From Paracoccaceae bacterium (GTDB taxonomy: Bacteria > Pseudomonadota > Alphaproteobacteria > Rhodobacterales > Rhodobacteraceae): 63,787 nt of DNA. The stretch spans positions 1 through 63,787 of the forward strand of contig JACIYW010000002.1 of NCBI GenBank assembly GCA_014359745.1, in the 5' to 3' direction. The translations under genes were made by a program, and so were the position numbers. The notes under the pieces are model-generated. The model was not told where the DNA came from and ran no database searches. It saw only the letters and a program-made list of their open reading frames with translations. Shown here in pieces: positions 17,906-27,178 of this stretch. Position 1 is the stretch's first letter. Each line of letters opens with the position of its first letter.

Positions 17906-20900
17906 TCAAAAACTCTCCGGGCAGGAAAACTGCCCCAGCGCGGGCAGGGCAAAGGGGTTCAGCACCGATCCCGACTGCATCTGGAAAATCGCGATCTGGC
18001 CGCCGATGTTGAAGATGATGCGGTTGCGATCCGAAACATTGGTGCGCCGCACCTCGGCCGCGTCCAGCAGCCGGAACCAGCCCCAGGGCCCGTCAAAGCG
18101 CATCCCGCCCTGGCTGCCCGCGGGCGGCGGCACAAAGGCGATCTGCGCCATGCCGACCTGGCCGGGCCAGGTGATGGCCGTGGGCCCCGGCACGCCATCC
18201 TTGTGCGAGAAATCCACCGCCGTGCCGTCGATCTTCAACTGGACCGATTTCGCCTTGGGATCGAGCGCCTCCGGGGTGATCTGAAAGGCGACCGAGGGCA
18301 CCGCCCCGCCCGTGGCAAAAAACGCATCGCGGATCGCGGCGGCATTCTGGAACTGTTGCAGCACCCCCGACGCGATGCCCAGATCGGTGCCCGCACCGGG
18401 GCGGAACGACCAGGGGTTGGTGCGGGTATCGACGAATTTCGCCAGATTCTGCTTGAAGAACCCGTCAATCATTCCGTCCGGCGCGAACAGGCGGCCGAAA
18501 TCCTGCATCGAGGTATCGGCCTGCGCGCGTCTGGTCATCGGATAGCGGTTGCCAAGCGCCTGGGTGCAGAACGGCAGCACCTCGGATTGCCATGTGGCGT
18601 TGAGCGAGGCACGGGTGCCATCGGCGGTGATCCCCGACGCCCCCTGCGCAACCTGCGTCACCCAGCGCGGCAGCGGGCCGGGCATGTTGGCCACGCCCTG
18701 CTGAAGCCGCGACAGCGCCGTCGCCTCGGGGGCCGCGGCAAAGCCGCCGCCGCCCAGCGTCTGCGCGCCGCTGAACGACAGGCGGTTGAGTTCGCGATAG
18801 ACCTCGCCCAGCGTGCCGATCAGCCCGTCAAGCTGCGAAGGCTGGCCCTCGGGGCGCTCGACAAGCTGGTGCAGCCAGGCAAAGCGGTTCTCGACATAGG
18901 CGCCGGGCGGGGGCGGGGGCGCCGCCCCCGCCAGCCGGTTTTCCGCCGCCGAACTGAGCGCCGAGAAAAGCGACTGGCTGGTGGCATCGAGGTTTGACAG
19001 CACCTCGCGTTCGGCGACAGTGGAAAGCCCGGCCTTCGCGGCGCTGGTATCGAGAACCGCGCGGCTTTTGGTCAGGCTGGTTTCCTTTGAAATCGCGGTC
19101 AGGATATTGACCAGCGGCGAGGTCGGCCCCGACAGCACATTGACCACCTCGACGGCATGCGACAGCGATTGCAGCGGGATGATGTCGATATCGCCCATCA
19201 GCGTGTCATAGCGTTCGACATAATCGCTGTAGTAAAGATCGAGCACATCGCGCGACAGCGCCAGCAGCGCCGCATCGCTTTGTTCGGCCTCGCCCTGCGG
19301 GCCCAGCACCCAGCTTTCGCCCTGAATGCGCCGCGCCACGCCAAGCGCCTCGCCCAGGAACACGTCGTGAAAGCCGTTCCAGGTAAAGATGCCCTCTACC
19401 CCCTCGCCCAGCGGTTTGCCCGACGACCGGGTCATGACCCGCGCCACCGCCGGGCCGCCGACATCGGTCAGGCGCAGTTGTGGCAGCGCCTGGGCGGCGG
19501 GGCTGTTGAGGATGCCGTTATAGACCCGTTCGGCCATCGGCATTTCCAGCAAGATGATGCGCACCCGTTCGATCAACGGCCCGTTCAGCGCGATCTCGAC
19601 CCGTGGTTCGGACAAAAGCGTGTCAAGATGGCGTGCCAGATCCTCGCGCAGTGTCTCGCGGTCGGGGCCGGGAAAGGCGATCGACCAGTCGATGCGCATC
19701 CAGTCCTTGACCAGGCGGGTGTTCATCGGCCCCTGCGCGCCCAGCATCAGATAGATCTTCAACGCCTCGTACAGCAGATCGGGGTTGTTGATATTGGCCA
19801 GCATCTGTTCTTCCAGACGCAGGATCAGCCGTGGCAGCAGATGTTCGTTGAGCGCCGCGCGATAGCTTTGCCGCGCGGTGCTGGCCAGCACCGGCCCCTG
19901 ATAAAGCCCCCAGCCCAGATCGCCCGCCGGATCGGCCCGCCCCGAGGCCAGGCCTGCGGGCATGTCGCGCAGGATGTTGAGCGCGGGCACCACGCCGGGC
20001 AGATCGGTGTCGCCGATCGGGCTGCCGGGGATCAGGGCGGCGGCGGCGCGGTAATCCTCTATCGCCGCGTTGCTTGCCGCCAGCAGCGCCCGGTTGCCCA
20101 GATAGCTGCGCGTCCACAGCCCGGCGGCGGCGGCGGCCACCAGCACCACGGCGGCAATCGCGCCGCGCCGCGCCCAGCGATAGCGCCGTTCCACCTTGTC
20201 ATCGGCCGAGACAAGCCCCGCCTCGCGGAACACCACGTTCAAAAACAGCCGCGTCAGAAAGAACGACCGCCCCGTGCCGCGCCCCGATCCGATCGCCTGC
20301 CGCCCGATGCCGAAGGTGCGCGCCATGCCCATCATCAGCCGGTCGATCGGCGTGCCTTCCTGGGTGCCGGATGTGAAATAGACCCCGCGCAGCATCTGCC
20401 GGTGTTCATAGCGATTGTCCTGGAACACCTCGGCCAGGAAATCGCGGGCCACCTGGCGCAAGGTCGCAAGCTGCGGGGGAAAGCCCGCGACCAGGCTGCG
20501 GCGCTGCGGATCGGTTTCGGATTGCATCCGTTCCAGCGATTGCGCGTTCAGCCGTTCCAGCAGCAGCGCGAATTCGGTATCGAACCCGGCGATGGCGGGG
20601 TTTTCCTCGGTGCGGGCCTCGGTCCGGGCCTCGGTGCGGGCGGCGGCCTTTCTGGTCTTGGCCTCCAGCGGCAGGGTAAAGCCCCAGATCTGTTCGCGCG
20701 CCTCGCGGCCCAATGGTTCAAAGAATTCCTGGAACCCCGCGATCAGGTCGGCCTTGGTAAAGAGCACATAGACCGGAAAGCGCACGCCCAGCTTTTCGCG
20801 CAATTCATGCAGCCGGCGGCGGATGGCGCGGGCGTGGGCGGCCTGTGTCAGCTCGTCGGTCATCGACAGATCCGACAGCGAGATGGCAATCAGCGCGCCA

Positions 20901-21550
20901 TTGACCGGCTGGCGTTTGCGATAGCGCTTGAGCAGGTCAAGAAAGCCCTGCCAGGCGGCGTTGTCAGCCTCGGCATCGCTTTCCTGGGTGGTATAGCGCC
21001 CGGCGGTATCGATCAGCACCGCGTCATCGGTGAACCACCAGTCGCAGTTGCGGGTGCCGCCCACCCCGCCGATGGCCGCGGCACCCCCCGCCGTGTCGGC
21101 CAGCGGAAACGACAGGCCGGAATTGACGATGGCGGTGGTCTTGCCCGCGCCGGGCGGGCCGATCATCAGATACCAGGGCAGTTCATAGATGCTGGCGCGC
21201 CCGCGCCGGGATTTGCGCAATTGCGCCATGGCGCTGCGCATCTTGGCGCGCATCTCGTCCATCTCGCCGGTGAGCACCTCGTCGCCGGTATCCACGGACT
21301 CGACGATCTCTTCGGTCATCTTGCGGTCGCGGCGGCGGCGCAGCACCCACAGCAGGGTCGGGATCATGAAGGCCAGCACCGCGATCACCGCGATGGTGAT
21401 GATGCGCGCGCGCACCGGATCAAGCGGGCGATCCTCTCCCCACAGGATCAGCGGGCCGAAATACCACACGCAGGCCCCCAGGACCACGACGATCACCAGG
21501 GTCAGGAACCAGCCGTTGCGCAACCCGCGGAGAAATTTTCTGAACAACAT
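17906..21550 (-). CDS. tssM: T6SS membrane-complex protein TssM (IcmF)
   Basis: A 1,214-residue inner-membrane protein. Two N-terminal helices (about 14-34 and 49-71) flank a short loop, a cytoplasmic NTPase domain follows with an intact Walker A (GPPGAGKTT, 131-139), and a third helix lies near residue 465 before the large periplasmic domain. The C-terminus (about 1080-1214) matches the TssM beta-domain. TssM joins TssL and normally the lipoprotein TssJ to form the trans-envelope channel. A 12-base tandem repeat (DNA 20605-20643) gives a repeated ARTE tetrapeptide in the cytoplasmic region. The ATG overlaps the tssL stop by one base (TGATG), so tssL and tssM are coupled. Confidence 0.95.
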   Translation of the reverse strand: MLFRKFLRGLRNGWFLTLVIVVVLGACVWYFGPLILWGEDRPLDPVRARIITIAVIAVLAFMIPTLLWVLRRRRDRKMTEEIVESVDTGDEVLTGEMDEMRAKMRSAMAQLRKSRRGRASIYELPWYLMIGPPGAGKTTAIVNSGLSFPLADTAGGAAAIGGVGGTRNCDWWFTDDAVLIDTAGRYTTQESDAEADNAAWQGFLDLLKRYRKRQPVNGALIAISLSDLSMTDELTQAAHARAIRRRLHELREKLGVRFPVYVLFTKADLIAGFQEFFEPLGREAREQIWGFTLPLEAKTRKAAARTEARTEARTEENPAIAGFDTEFALLLERLNAQSLERMQSETDPQRRSLVAGFPPQLATLRQVARDFLAEVFQDNRYEHRQMLRGVYFTSGTQEGTPIDRLMMGMARTFGIGRQAIGSGRGTGRSFFLTRLFLNVVFREAGLVSADDKVERRYRWARRGAIAAVVLVAAAAAGLWTRSYLGNRALLAASNAAIEDYRAAAALIPGSPIGDTDLPGVVPALNILRDMPAGLASGRADPAGDLGWGLYQGPVLASTARQSYRAALNEHLLPRLILRLEEQMLANINNPDLLYEALKIYLMLGAQGPMNTRLVKDWMRIDWSIAFPGPDRETLREDLARHLDTLLSEPRVEIALNGPLIERVRIILLEMPMAERVYNGILNSPAAQALPQLRLTDVGGPAVARVMTRSSGKPLGEGVEGIFTWNGFHDVFLGEALGVARRIQGESWVLGPQGEAEQSDAALLALSRDVLDLYYSDYVERYDTLMGDIDIIPLQSLSHAVEVVNVLSGPTSPLVNILTAISKETSLTKSRAVLDTSAAKAGLSTVAEREVLSNLDATSQSLFSALSSAAENRLAGAAPPPPPGAYVENRFAWLHQLVERPEGQPSQLDGLIGTLGEVYRELNRLSFSGAQTLGGGGFAAAPEATALSRLQQGVANMPGPLPRWVTQVAQGASGITADGTRASLNATWQSEVLPFCTQALGNRYPMTRRAQADTSMQDFGRLFAPDGMIDGFFKQNLAKFVDTRTNPWSFRPGAGTDLGIASGVLQQFQNAAAIRDAFFATGGAVPSVAFQITPEALDPKAKSVQLKIDGTAVDFSHKDGVPGPTAITWPGQVGMAQIAFVPPPAGSQGGMRFDGPWGWFRLLDAAEVRRTNVSDRNRIIFNIGGQIAIFQMQSGSVLNPFALPALGQFSCPESF

Positions 21551-22995
21551 CAGTTGGCCGCCTTCAACAGGATGATTTCGATGCGCCGGTTCTTGGCCCG
21601 GCCTTCGCGGGTGGCGTTGTCGGCGATCGGTTCCTTGTCGCCGCGCCCCTCGGCCGACAGGCGCGCGGGATCGGACAGGATGCCCTCCAGCCGCTTGCGC
21701 ACCGAATCCGCGCGCGCCAGCGACAGCGCCATGTTGTTGGGAAAGCGCGCGGTCGCGATCGGCTGCGCATCGGAATGTCCGACGATGATCACCTGGCCGG
21801 GCTGATCTTCCAGCGCCGCCCCGACATTTTCCAGCGGTTTCCTGAACCGGTCGGTCAGCACATCCGATCCCGATCCGAACATGCCCGATCCGGCCAGCAG
21901 GATGGTGATGCGGCTGACATCTTCAGACACCTCGACGATGCCATCGGCGATTTCCTGTTCCAGAAAGCCCTTGACCCGGTTCAATTGCTGGGGCGGCGGC
22001 GGCGGCGGGGGGGGCGGCGGCGGCGCCAGCCGTTCCAGCGTCGGCACCGCGCCGCCGTCAAGCGTGGCAAGCCGGCCCGCCACCCGTTCGGTCGCGCCGC
22101 TCAGCGCCCAGGAAACGCCGATGAACATCCCCGACAGCAGCACCGCCAGGACGATCGTGGCGATCCACACCGGTTTCCAGGCCGACAGGCGGCGGTGCGG
22201 GCGATCGACACCGGCCCAATGCGGCGACAGATCGGTTTCGACCGGCCCGCGCTGCGCGCGGATCAGCCGCGCCAGGCCCGCGCGGATGTTGAGATGTTTC
22301 TCGCCGCCGCCCTGTTCGATGCGCAGCCGCCCCTCGAACCCGAGGCTGAGGCACATGTAAAGGAATTCCAGCAGGTCCAGATTGCGCTGCGGTTCCTGTT
22401 CCAGCCGCGCCAGCAGATCATAGAACCGGTCGCCGCCCACGGTTTCGCGGTGAAAGGTGGCGACCATGGATTGCAGCCCCCAGGAAGAATTCTCTCCCCA
22501 GGGGGTGTTGAGCACCACATCGTCAAGCGTCGCACAGATCGCATAGCGCGCCACCTTGACCTGCTGCGGATCAAGCCCCGCCGACAGCGCGCGGCTTTCG
22601 AACCCGCGCACCTCGGCCACCACATTGCGGCGCAGCGCGTCGGGGTCCAGGTGCTGGGCGCGGTTGCGGATCCGGGACACCAGCGAAAACAGCGTCGCCG
22701 CGCAGGCATTGAGCCGGTTCATCCCGGTCAGCCCCAGGGTGATCGGGCTGTCGGCGGCGGTCTTGCCCCCCCCCCCAGCGCCACCCGCCGCGCCCCCGGC
22801 AGCCCCCCCGGTTGGCGATTGCGGCACGCCAAAGGCATCGGGGGCACCGGATTGCGGGCCGGATTGCTGGCCAGATTGCTGGACAGGCGGTTGCGGCGTG
22901 GCCGCCATGCCGCCGCCCAGACGCCCGCCGGGGTTGGGCTTGATCACCGTGCGTTCGCCATCCTGCGGTTCCGAGAACGGATCATTGCCAGCCAT
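21550..22995 (-). CDS. tssL: T6SS membrane protein TssL (DotU) with OmpA-like domain
   Basis: A 481-residue evolved TssL. A Gly/Gln/Pro-rich N-terminus (1-85) precedes the cytoplasmic DotU domain (about 90-260, including ATLDDVVLNTPWG and QEPQRNLDLLEFLYMCLSLGF), one C-terminal-type membrane helix (about 275-295), an 11-Pro run, and a periplasmic OmpA/peptidoglycan-binding domain with GHSDAQPIATARFPNN and NRRIEI. The OmpA fusion anchors the complex to the wall, a job done by separate TagL/TagN proteins elsewhere. The start MAGNDPF (22995) is chosen because the upstream extension lacks homology. Confidence 0.94.
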   Translation of the reverse strand: MAGNDPFSEPQDGERTVIKPNPGGRLGGGMAATPQPPVQQSGQQSGPQSGAPDAFGVPQSPTGGAAGGAAGGAGGGGKTAADSPITLGLTGMNRLNACAATLFSLVSRIRNRAQHLDPDALRRNVVAEVRGFESRALSAGLDPQQVKVARYAICATLDDVVLNTPWGENSSWGLQSMVATFHRETVGGDRFYDLLARLEQEPQRNLDLLEFLYMCLSLGFEGRLRIEQGGGEKHLNIRAGLARLIRAQRGPVETDLSPHWAGVDRPHRRLSAWKPVWIATIVLAVLLSGMFIGVSWALSGATERVAGRLATLDGGAVPTLERLAPPPPPPPPPPPQQLNRVKGFLEQEIADGIVEVSEDVSRITILLAGSGMFGSGSDVLTDRFRKPLENVGAALEDQPGQVIIVGHSDAQPIATARFPNNMALSLARADSVRKRLEGILSDPARLSAEGRGDKEPIADNATREGRAKNRRIEIILLKAAN

Positions 22996-23074
22996 CGCGT
23001 ATCCTTTCTGCCGCAGCCGCACACCGGCCCCAAAAATCATTCACCGAAATCACCCACCAGAATCACCCAGTCCC

Positions 23075-24415
23075 TCAGCCTTCGCGGATCGCCCAAAGCT
23101 CCATCACCAGGCCCGGATAATCGCCTGAAACATGCACCGCGATGCCGCCCGATGTGGTCATCTTGCGCCAATAGGGGCTGTTGCGGTCAAGTTCGAAATA
23201 GACGACGCCGGCATGATAGGGGATCTGGCGCGGGGCCACCGGCAGCGGCCGCAAGGTGATGCCGGGCAGCGCCGAATTGACCAGTTGCCGGATCTCTTCG
23301 ACCGGGCCGATCTTGGCATGGCTGGCGAAATGGCGGCGCACGGTTTCGGCGGGCACATCGGCATTGACCGCCAGCACGAACCCCGCCGTGCCCACCAGCT
23401 TGCGGTCGGCGATGACGCCCACCGAAATCCCGAACTTGCGCGGATCAAGCCGGATCGCGGTGGCCGTCTGTTCCAGCACCGAACTGAGGTACTGGCGCAG
23501 GGTGCGGATCACCGGCGCGAAGCTCGCCGTCAGATCGTCATGGCGATAGGGCGGAAATTCTGGCGCCTTCTTCTCCCCGGTCATGAAACCGGCAAGCTCG
23601 CCCGCCAGCATGATGCAATCGCGGTAGAACGCCTCGGGGTGGACGTTTTCGCGCCCCGCCAGATGGCGGATCAGCGGCAGGGTGCGGTTGACCGACAGCA
23701 AGAGCAGGAAATCCTGGATCTCGGCGACGCCGCGCGCGGCGCCCGCCTCGGCCAGGCGCCCGGCCAGCGCGGTCATGCGGTGGCCCAGCAATCCTTCGAG
23801 TTCGCGCAGGAACCCCGCCAGCGGGGCCGCGGCGCGGATATCAAGGCAGGTCGGCACAAAGCCGCGGTCAAGCACCACCTCGCGGTCGGGGCGCACCTCG
23901 ATGATGCGCGCAACCGGGATCGCCAGCCGGTCGGCCAGGTCATCGACCGCCAGCGCGAATTGCAGCCGCAGCTTGCCCACCCCCAGGGTCACGGCCTTGG
24001 TGCTGTCGCCCATGGTGTCGGTCACTTCCATCTCGGCCGGGCGCAGCCGCGCGGCCGACCGTTCGGCCCCGGTCAGATCGACCTCGGCAGCGCCGGGCCG
24101 CCGCGCGGGCAGGGCCAGGTAGACCACGCAATCCTTGATGGTCTCGGGCACTTCCAGCGCCGGGGGGTGATCATCCGATCCCGGCACCCGGAACACCACC
24201 CCGTCATGGGTCAGCCCGGCGCATTCCGACAGGGCGAACTGCCCGATCTTCAGCGCGCCCTCGTCGATCTCGATCTTCGAGAACCCCCAGCCATGCGGCA
24301 CCAGCCGTTCGGCCAGCCCCGCGATCAGCGCCTCGGTGTGGCGGTCGGCCTGCTGAAAATGATGGGGTTGCAGGAACAGCCCCTCGGTCCACAGAACCCT
24401 GTTGTCCCAGGCCAT
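23075..24415 (-). CDS. tssK: T6SS baseplate protein TssK (ImpJ/VasE)
   Basis: A 446-residue protein of normal TssK length. It begins with the highly conserved NRVLWTEGLFLQPHHFQQ segment and keeps the family pattern to the C-terminal YFELDRNSPYW and VSGDYPGL regions. TssK trimers link the baseplate to the TssL/TssM membrane complex. It lies 79 bases upstream of tssL (in transcription order) and 74 bases downstream of the tagH remnant, giving the common order FHA-tssK-tssL-tssM. No signal peptide or membrane segment is seen, in line with a cytoplasmic protein. Confidence 0.95.
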   Translation of the reverse strand: MAWDNRVLWTEGLFLQPHHFQQADRHTEALIAGLAERLVPHGWGFSKIEIDEGALKIGQFALSECAGLTHDGVVFRVPGSDDHPPALEVPETIKDCVVYLALPARRPGAAEVDLTGAERSAARLRPAEMEVTDTMGDSTKAVTLGVGKLRLQFALAVDDLADRLAIPVARIIEVRPDREVVLDRGFVPTCLDIRAAAPLAGFLRELEGLLGHRMTALAGRLAEAGAARGVAEIQDFLLLLSVNRTLPLIRHLAGRENVHPEAFYRDCIMLAGELAGFMTGEKKAPEFPPYRHDDLTASFAPVIRTLRQYLSSVLEQTATAIRLDPRKFGISVGVIADRKLVGTAGFVLAVNADVPAETVRRHFASHAKIGPVEEIRQLVNSALPGITLRPLPVAPRQIPYHAGVVYFELDRNSPYWRKMTTSGGIAVHVSGDYPGLVMELWAIREG

Positions 24416-24489
24416 TCAGGCGCCCTTCCCGACAAGGTTATGCGGGCCGGGCCGACCTGTGCGGGGATGGGGGGTCTTCGATCGGATCA

Positions 24490-25002
24490 TCACGGTTTTG
24501 GCCCTTTCAGACGGTCAAGCTGTTCTTGATAGGCGCGGGCGAATTCGCGGCTGAACAGGTCGTGGAATTCGTTTTCGGCCTGGTCCGATATCTCGGCGAA
24601 CAGCTTTTCATAGACTTCCCAATACCGGGCCTTGCGGCCCCGCAACAGCCCGGTCAGCCCGCCGCCGGTTTCGATCCTGCCTTCCAGAACCCTGGGATCA
24701 AGCCGCGCCAGAACCCCGCGGATCGCGGCCTGCATGCCGGTGACCATCGCCACCTCATGGGCCTTGATATCATCGAGCGCCTCGATGGTGGCGGCGTCGG
24801 CGTCCAGATAGCCCTGGCGCGCCGGGCGCACCAGCGCTTCCACCGCCTGTTCGGGGCTGACCGAGAATTTCAGCGGGTTGTTGGCGCCGCGGCTGATCAT
24901 CGTGGCGTTGATGCGGAATTCCGACTTGATCGAGGTGCGGGTCATCAGAATTTCGCGCAGCCCCCCGACCATAAGCGCCATCACCCGGCCCATGCGCGCC
25001 AT
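24490..25002 (-). pseudogene. tagH: TagH/ImpI C-terminal part, separated by a frameshift
   Basis: From its first Met this frame gives 170 residues that match the conserved C-terminal domain of T6SS FHA proteins (RMGRVMALMVGGLREIL, NNPLKFSVSPEQAVEAL, YWEVYEKLFAEISDQAE). The frame stays open upstream to 25290 and there reads like coding sequence (DPFAEDSHPPQPRERPD, then RAFLAAAGAGDLAIPD). It therefore continues the FHA gene at 25011-26183, which is in a frame offset by one base. The shift must lie between 25011 and 25290, most likely in the GGC/GGGC-rich tract near 25241-25285. Whether it is genuine, phase-variable or a sequencing error cannot be told here. Reading both parts as one gene gives 24490-26183. 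Confidence 0.82.
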
Positions 25003-25010
25003 GGTGTCGG

Positions 25011-26183
25011 TCAGGTCGGCATCGGGGATCGCCAGATCGCCCGCCCCGGCGGCGGCAAGAAAGGCGCGCGCGGGCGCATCCGCCGCGGCGGAGGGGGCAG
25101 GTGGCGGCGGCGCGGGATGTGCTGCGGGATGTGCGGCGGGATGCCGGGTTTGCGGGCGCGGCAGATCGGGGCGTTCGCGCGGTTGGGGGGGGTGCGAATC
25201 TTCGGCGAAAGGATCGGCGGGGGATGATGATGCAATGCCAGGGGGCGGGCGGCGGGCGGCGGCGGGCGGGCGGCGGGCGTGGCGGATGGTTCAACCGGGG
25301 AAGCGATTGGGGGCGCGACCGATGGCGCAGGCGGAAACGGCGCGGCCGGGGGCACGGGTCGCGCAGGGGCCGGGCGCAGGGGTGGCGCAGGAATGCTTTC
25401 AGGAATGCTTTCAGGAATGCTTTCAGGAATGCTTTCGGGAATGGTTTCTGCGGACGGGGCCAGCAGATCATCATCCCAGTCTTCGGGGATCACCGGTGCG
25501 GCCTGATTGCGCGGGGTGAAGGCATCCAGCGGCGAGGCCCCGTGCTGCTGCGCCGAGGCCCCCTGCCCGGCAAAGGGATCGGCGGCGGGGCCAAGCAGCG
25601 GCGCGTCATCCTCGCCCAGCGGCGGCAGCAGCCCGTCTTCGTCGAATGCCTCCTGGCGTATGGCGCGCGGCCCGGTCGGGCCTGTGCCGCCGTCCAGCAG
25701 ATCATCCAGGAAATCGCCGCCGCCGCCGGGGGCCGACCGGCCCGGATCATCCAGCAGATCCAGCCCGCCCGCATCGCGATCGGCCCGGCCCGGCGATATC
25801 GGCGCCTCGGCCGCCGGATCGGCCAGCCCGGCCATCGGATCCTGCGATCCGCGCGCCCCCATCGCATCGCCGGTGATCGACACCACCAGTTCATAGGCGC
25901 CGATCGACAGGATGTCGCCATCATGCAGCGGCGTCGAGACCTGCCCCAGCGGCACCTTGCCATAATTCAGAAACGTGCCGTTCGACGACAGATCGATCAC
26001 CACGATATTGCCGTTGTGGTTCTCGATCGCGCAATGGTTCTTGGAAATGATCCGGTCGGGATCGGGCAGTTGCAGATCGTTGGCATCGCCCCGGCCAATG
26101 GTCAGGCTGGGCCCCGCCATGGTGACGGGTTCGCCCTTGCCCGGCACCATGCCGGTGGATTGGAAACGCAGGGTCACAGGCAT
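25011..26183 (-). pseudogene. tagH: TagH/ImpI FHA-domain protein, N-terminal part of frameshifted gene
   Basis: The first ~100 residues are a forkhead-associated domain: LTIGRGDANDLQLPD, SKNHCAIE, and LSSNGTFLNYG contain the phosphothreonine-binding Arg, Ser and Asn/Gly positions. A long acidic/Pro linker follows with five tandem IPES units (DNA 25389-25448). After about residue 300 the frame becomes low-complexity Pro/Arg/His, because the true frame has moved to the one ending at 24490. In other species the kinase PpkA phosphorylates TagH/Fha1, which then promotes assembly. The gene starts 7 bases after the PAAR gene ends and has its own ATG with good FHA homology from residue 1. Confidence 0.85.
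25389..25448 (-). repeat. Five 12-bp tandem repeats coding IPES units in tagH
   Basis: Plus-strand units AGGAATGCTTTC begin at 25389, 25401, 25413 and 25425, followed by a diverged unit to 25448. They encode Ile-Pro-Glu-Ser five times in the FHA protein linker. The unit length is a multiple of three, so copy-number change would alter linker length without a frameshift. Confidence 0.9.
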
Positions 26184-26190
26184 CGGGCGG

Positions 26191-26481
26191 TCAGCCTCCG
26201 GTCAGAACGGTGAAACAGCCAAGGGTGATCGCCCCCCCGGCGGCGCACTGATCGCCGATCCGCGCGGCGGGCAGTTTCTGGATCAGCACCGTGGCCGATC
26301 CCTTGGCGACAGGATGGAGCACCGGCGGCAGGATGCCCGCGCAGATATCGGTGACACGCGCGGCGGGCAGGTATTGCACCAGCACCGTGAGGGCGCCGGG
26401 CGCGGTGATCGGCAGCGGGCTGCCCACGGTCAGCGGGCAGATATGCATGTCGGTCAGGCGGGCCTGCGGGGGGCCGGGCAT
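26191..26481 (-). CDS. PAAR-domain spike-tip protein
   Basis: A 96-residue protein made almost entirely of one PAAR domain, with PLPITAPGALTVLVQ, LPAARVTDICAG and LPAARIGDQCAAGGAI repeats and conserved His/Cys positions for metal binding. PAAR proteins form the sharp cone on the VgrG trimer. There is no C-terminal toxin extension, so it is structural rather than a specialised effector. Its ATG overlaps the stop of the upstream DUF6931-like gene by one base (TGATG), and vgrG lies one gene further upstream, consistent with a spike module. Confidence 0.88.
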   Translation of the reverse strand: MPGPPQARLTDMHICPLTVGSPLPITAPGALTVLVQYLPAARVTDICAGILPPVLHPVAKGSATVLIQKLPAARIGDQCAAGGAITLGCFTVLTGG

Positions 26482-27152
26482 CAGGAAGCTCCTTTCGGGG
26501 GTGTCGGCGCGGCGGGCGCCGCCCTGGCCGGCGCCGGTTCCCTGGGGTCCACATTGCCATTGCCGCCACGGGCAATGTCAAGACCGCGATCGATCAGCAT
26601 TTGCAGATGATCGTCAAAGCGGGCGCTGTTGGCCCTGGCCGACAGCATGTTCATGGTCTGCACCATCGCCGCAACCGCGTTGGGCGGCGCGGGAAAATCG
26701 GCGAATTCGCCCGGCCCCAGCGTGCCCGCGGCATAAAGCGCGGCAATCGCGCAATAGACCGTGTCGTCATTGGCGGCGGCGGTGTCGATGGCCTGTTTCG
26801 CGGCGGCGCGGCTGTCGTCATTGGGCTGGAACACCCAGGCCTCGGCGGCGGCCAGCGGGCGCGGCACCTCCTTGCCCCCACCAGTCCGGTCGGGGCCAGC
26901 CCGGTCGGGGCCAGTCAGGTCGCGCGCGGCCAGGCAGGCCCACCACACCGCCTGGCGCGGGGGCAGTGCCGCGGCCAGCAACTGCATCACGTCAAGCCAG
27001 GCCGCGGCATCGGCCAGTTCGCCCAGCACCGCGGGCACCAATGCCGCGGCGGGGGCCTTTACCGGCGTCTCAAGCGTGATGTTGCAGCGCGCCAGAACCC
27101 GCGCGGCGGGTTCGGGTGGCAGTTTCTTCAGATCGTCGAACCGCGCGCCCAT
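26481..27152 (-). CDS. T6SS-associated protein, DUF6931-like
   Basis: A 223-residue protein starting MGARFDDLKKLPPEPAARV, behind a strong GGGAGG ribosome site. A segment with LPPRQAVWWACLAAR resembles the ALPxREAVWWAC signature I associate with the DUF6931 family, small proteins found in T6SS clusters. The family name is from memory and should be checked. A tandem repeat (DNA 26881-26921) encodes a duplicated TGPDRAGPDR linker. The C-terminus is Ala/Pro-rich. Position between vgrG and PAAR suggests a chaperone or adaptor for spike loading, but no catalytic motif is visible and the function is unknown. Confidence 0.6.
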   Translation of the reverse strand: MGARFDDLKKLPPEPAARVLARCNITLETPVKAPAAALVPAVLGELADAAAWLDVMQLLAAALPPRQAVWWACLAARDLTGPDRAGPDRTGGGKEVPRPLAAAEAWVFQPNDDSRAAAKQAIDTAAANDDTVYCAIAALYAAGTLGPGEFADFPAPPNAVAAMVQTMNMLSARANSARFDDHLQMLIDRGLDIARGGNGNVDPREPAPARAAPAAPTPPKGAS

Positions 27153-27178
27153 GGCGGTACCTCCCGTTGTCCGCATCT

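Noticed and set aside
18203-21805. Long plus-strand frames opposite tssM and tssL
   Set aside because: His/Gln/Arg/Gly-rich shadow translations over genes with unmistakable T6SS motifs on the minus strand.
24770-25474. Third minus-strand frame across the tagH frameshift zone
   Set aside because: Neither the FHA domain nor the conserved TagH C-terminus lies in this frame, and its translation is Arg/Pro noise.
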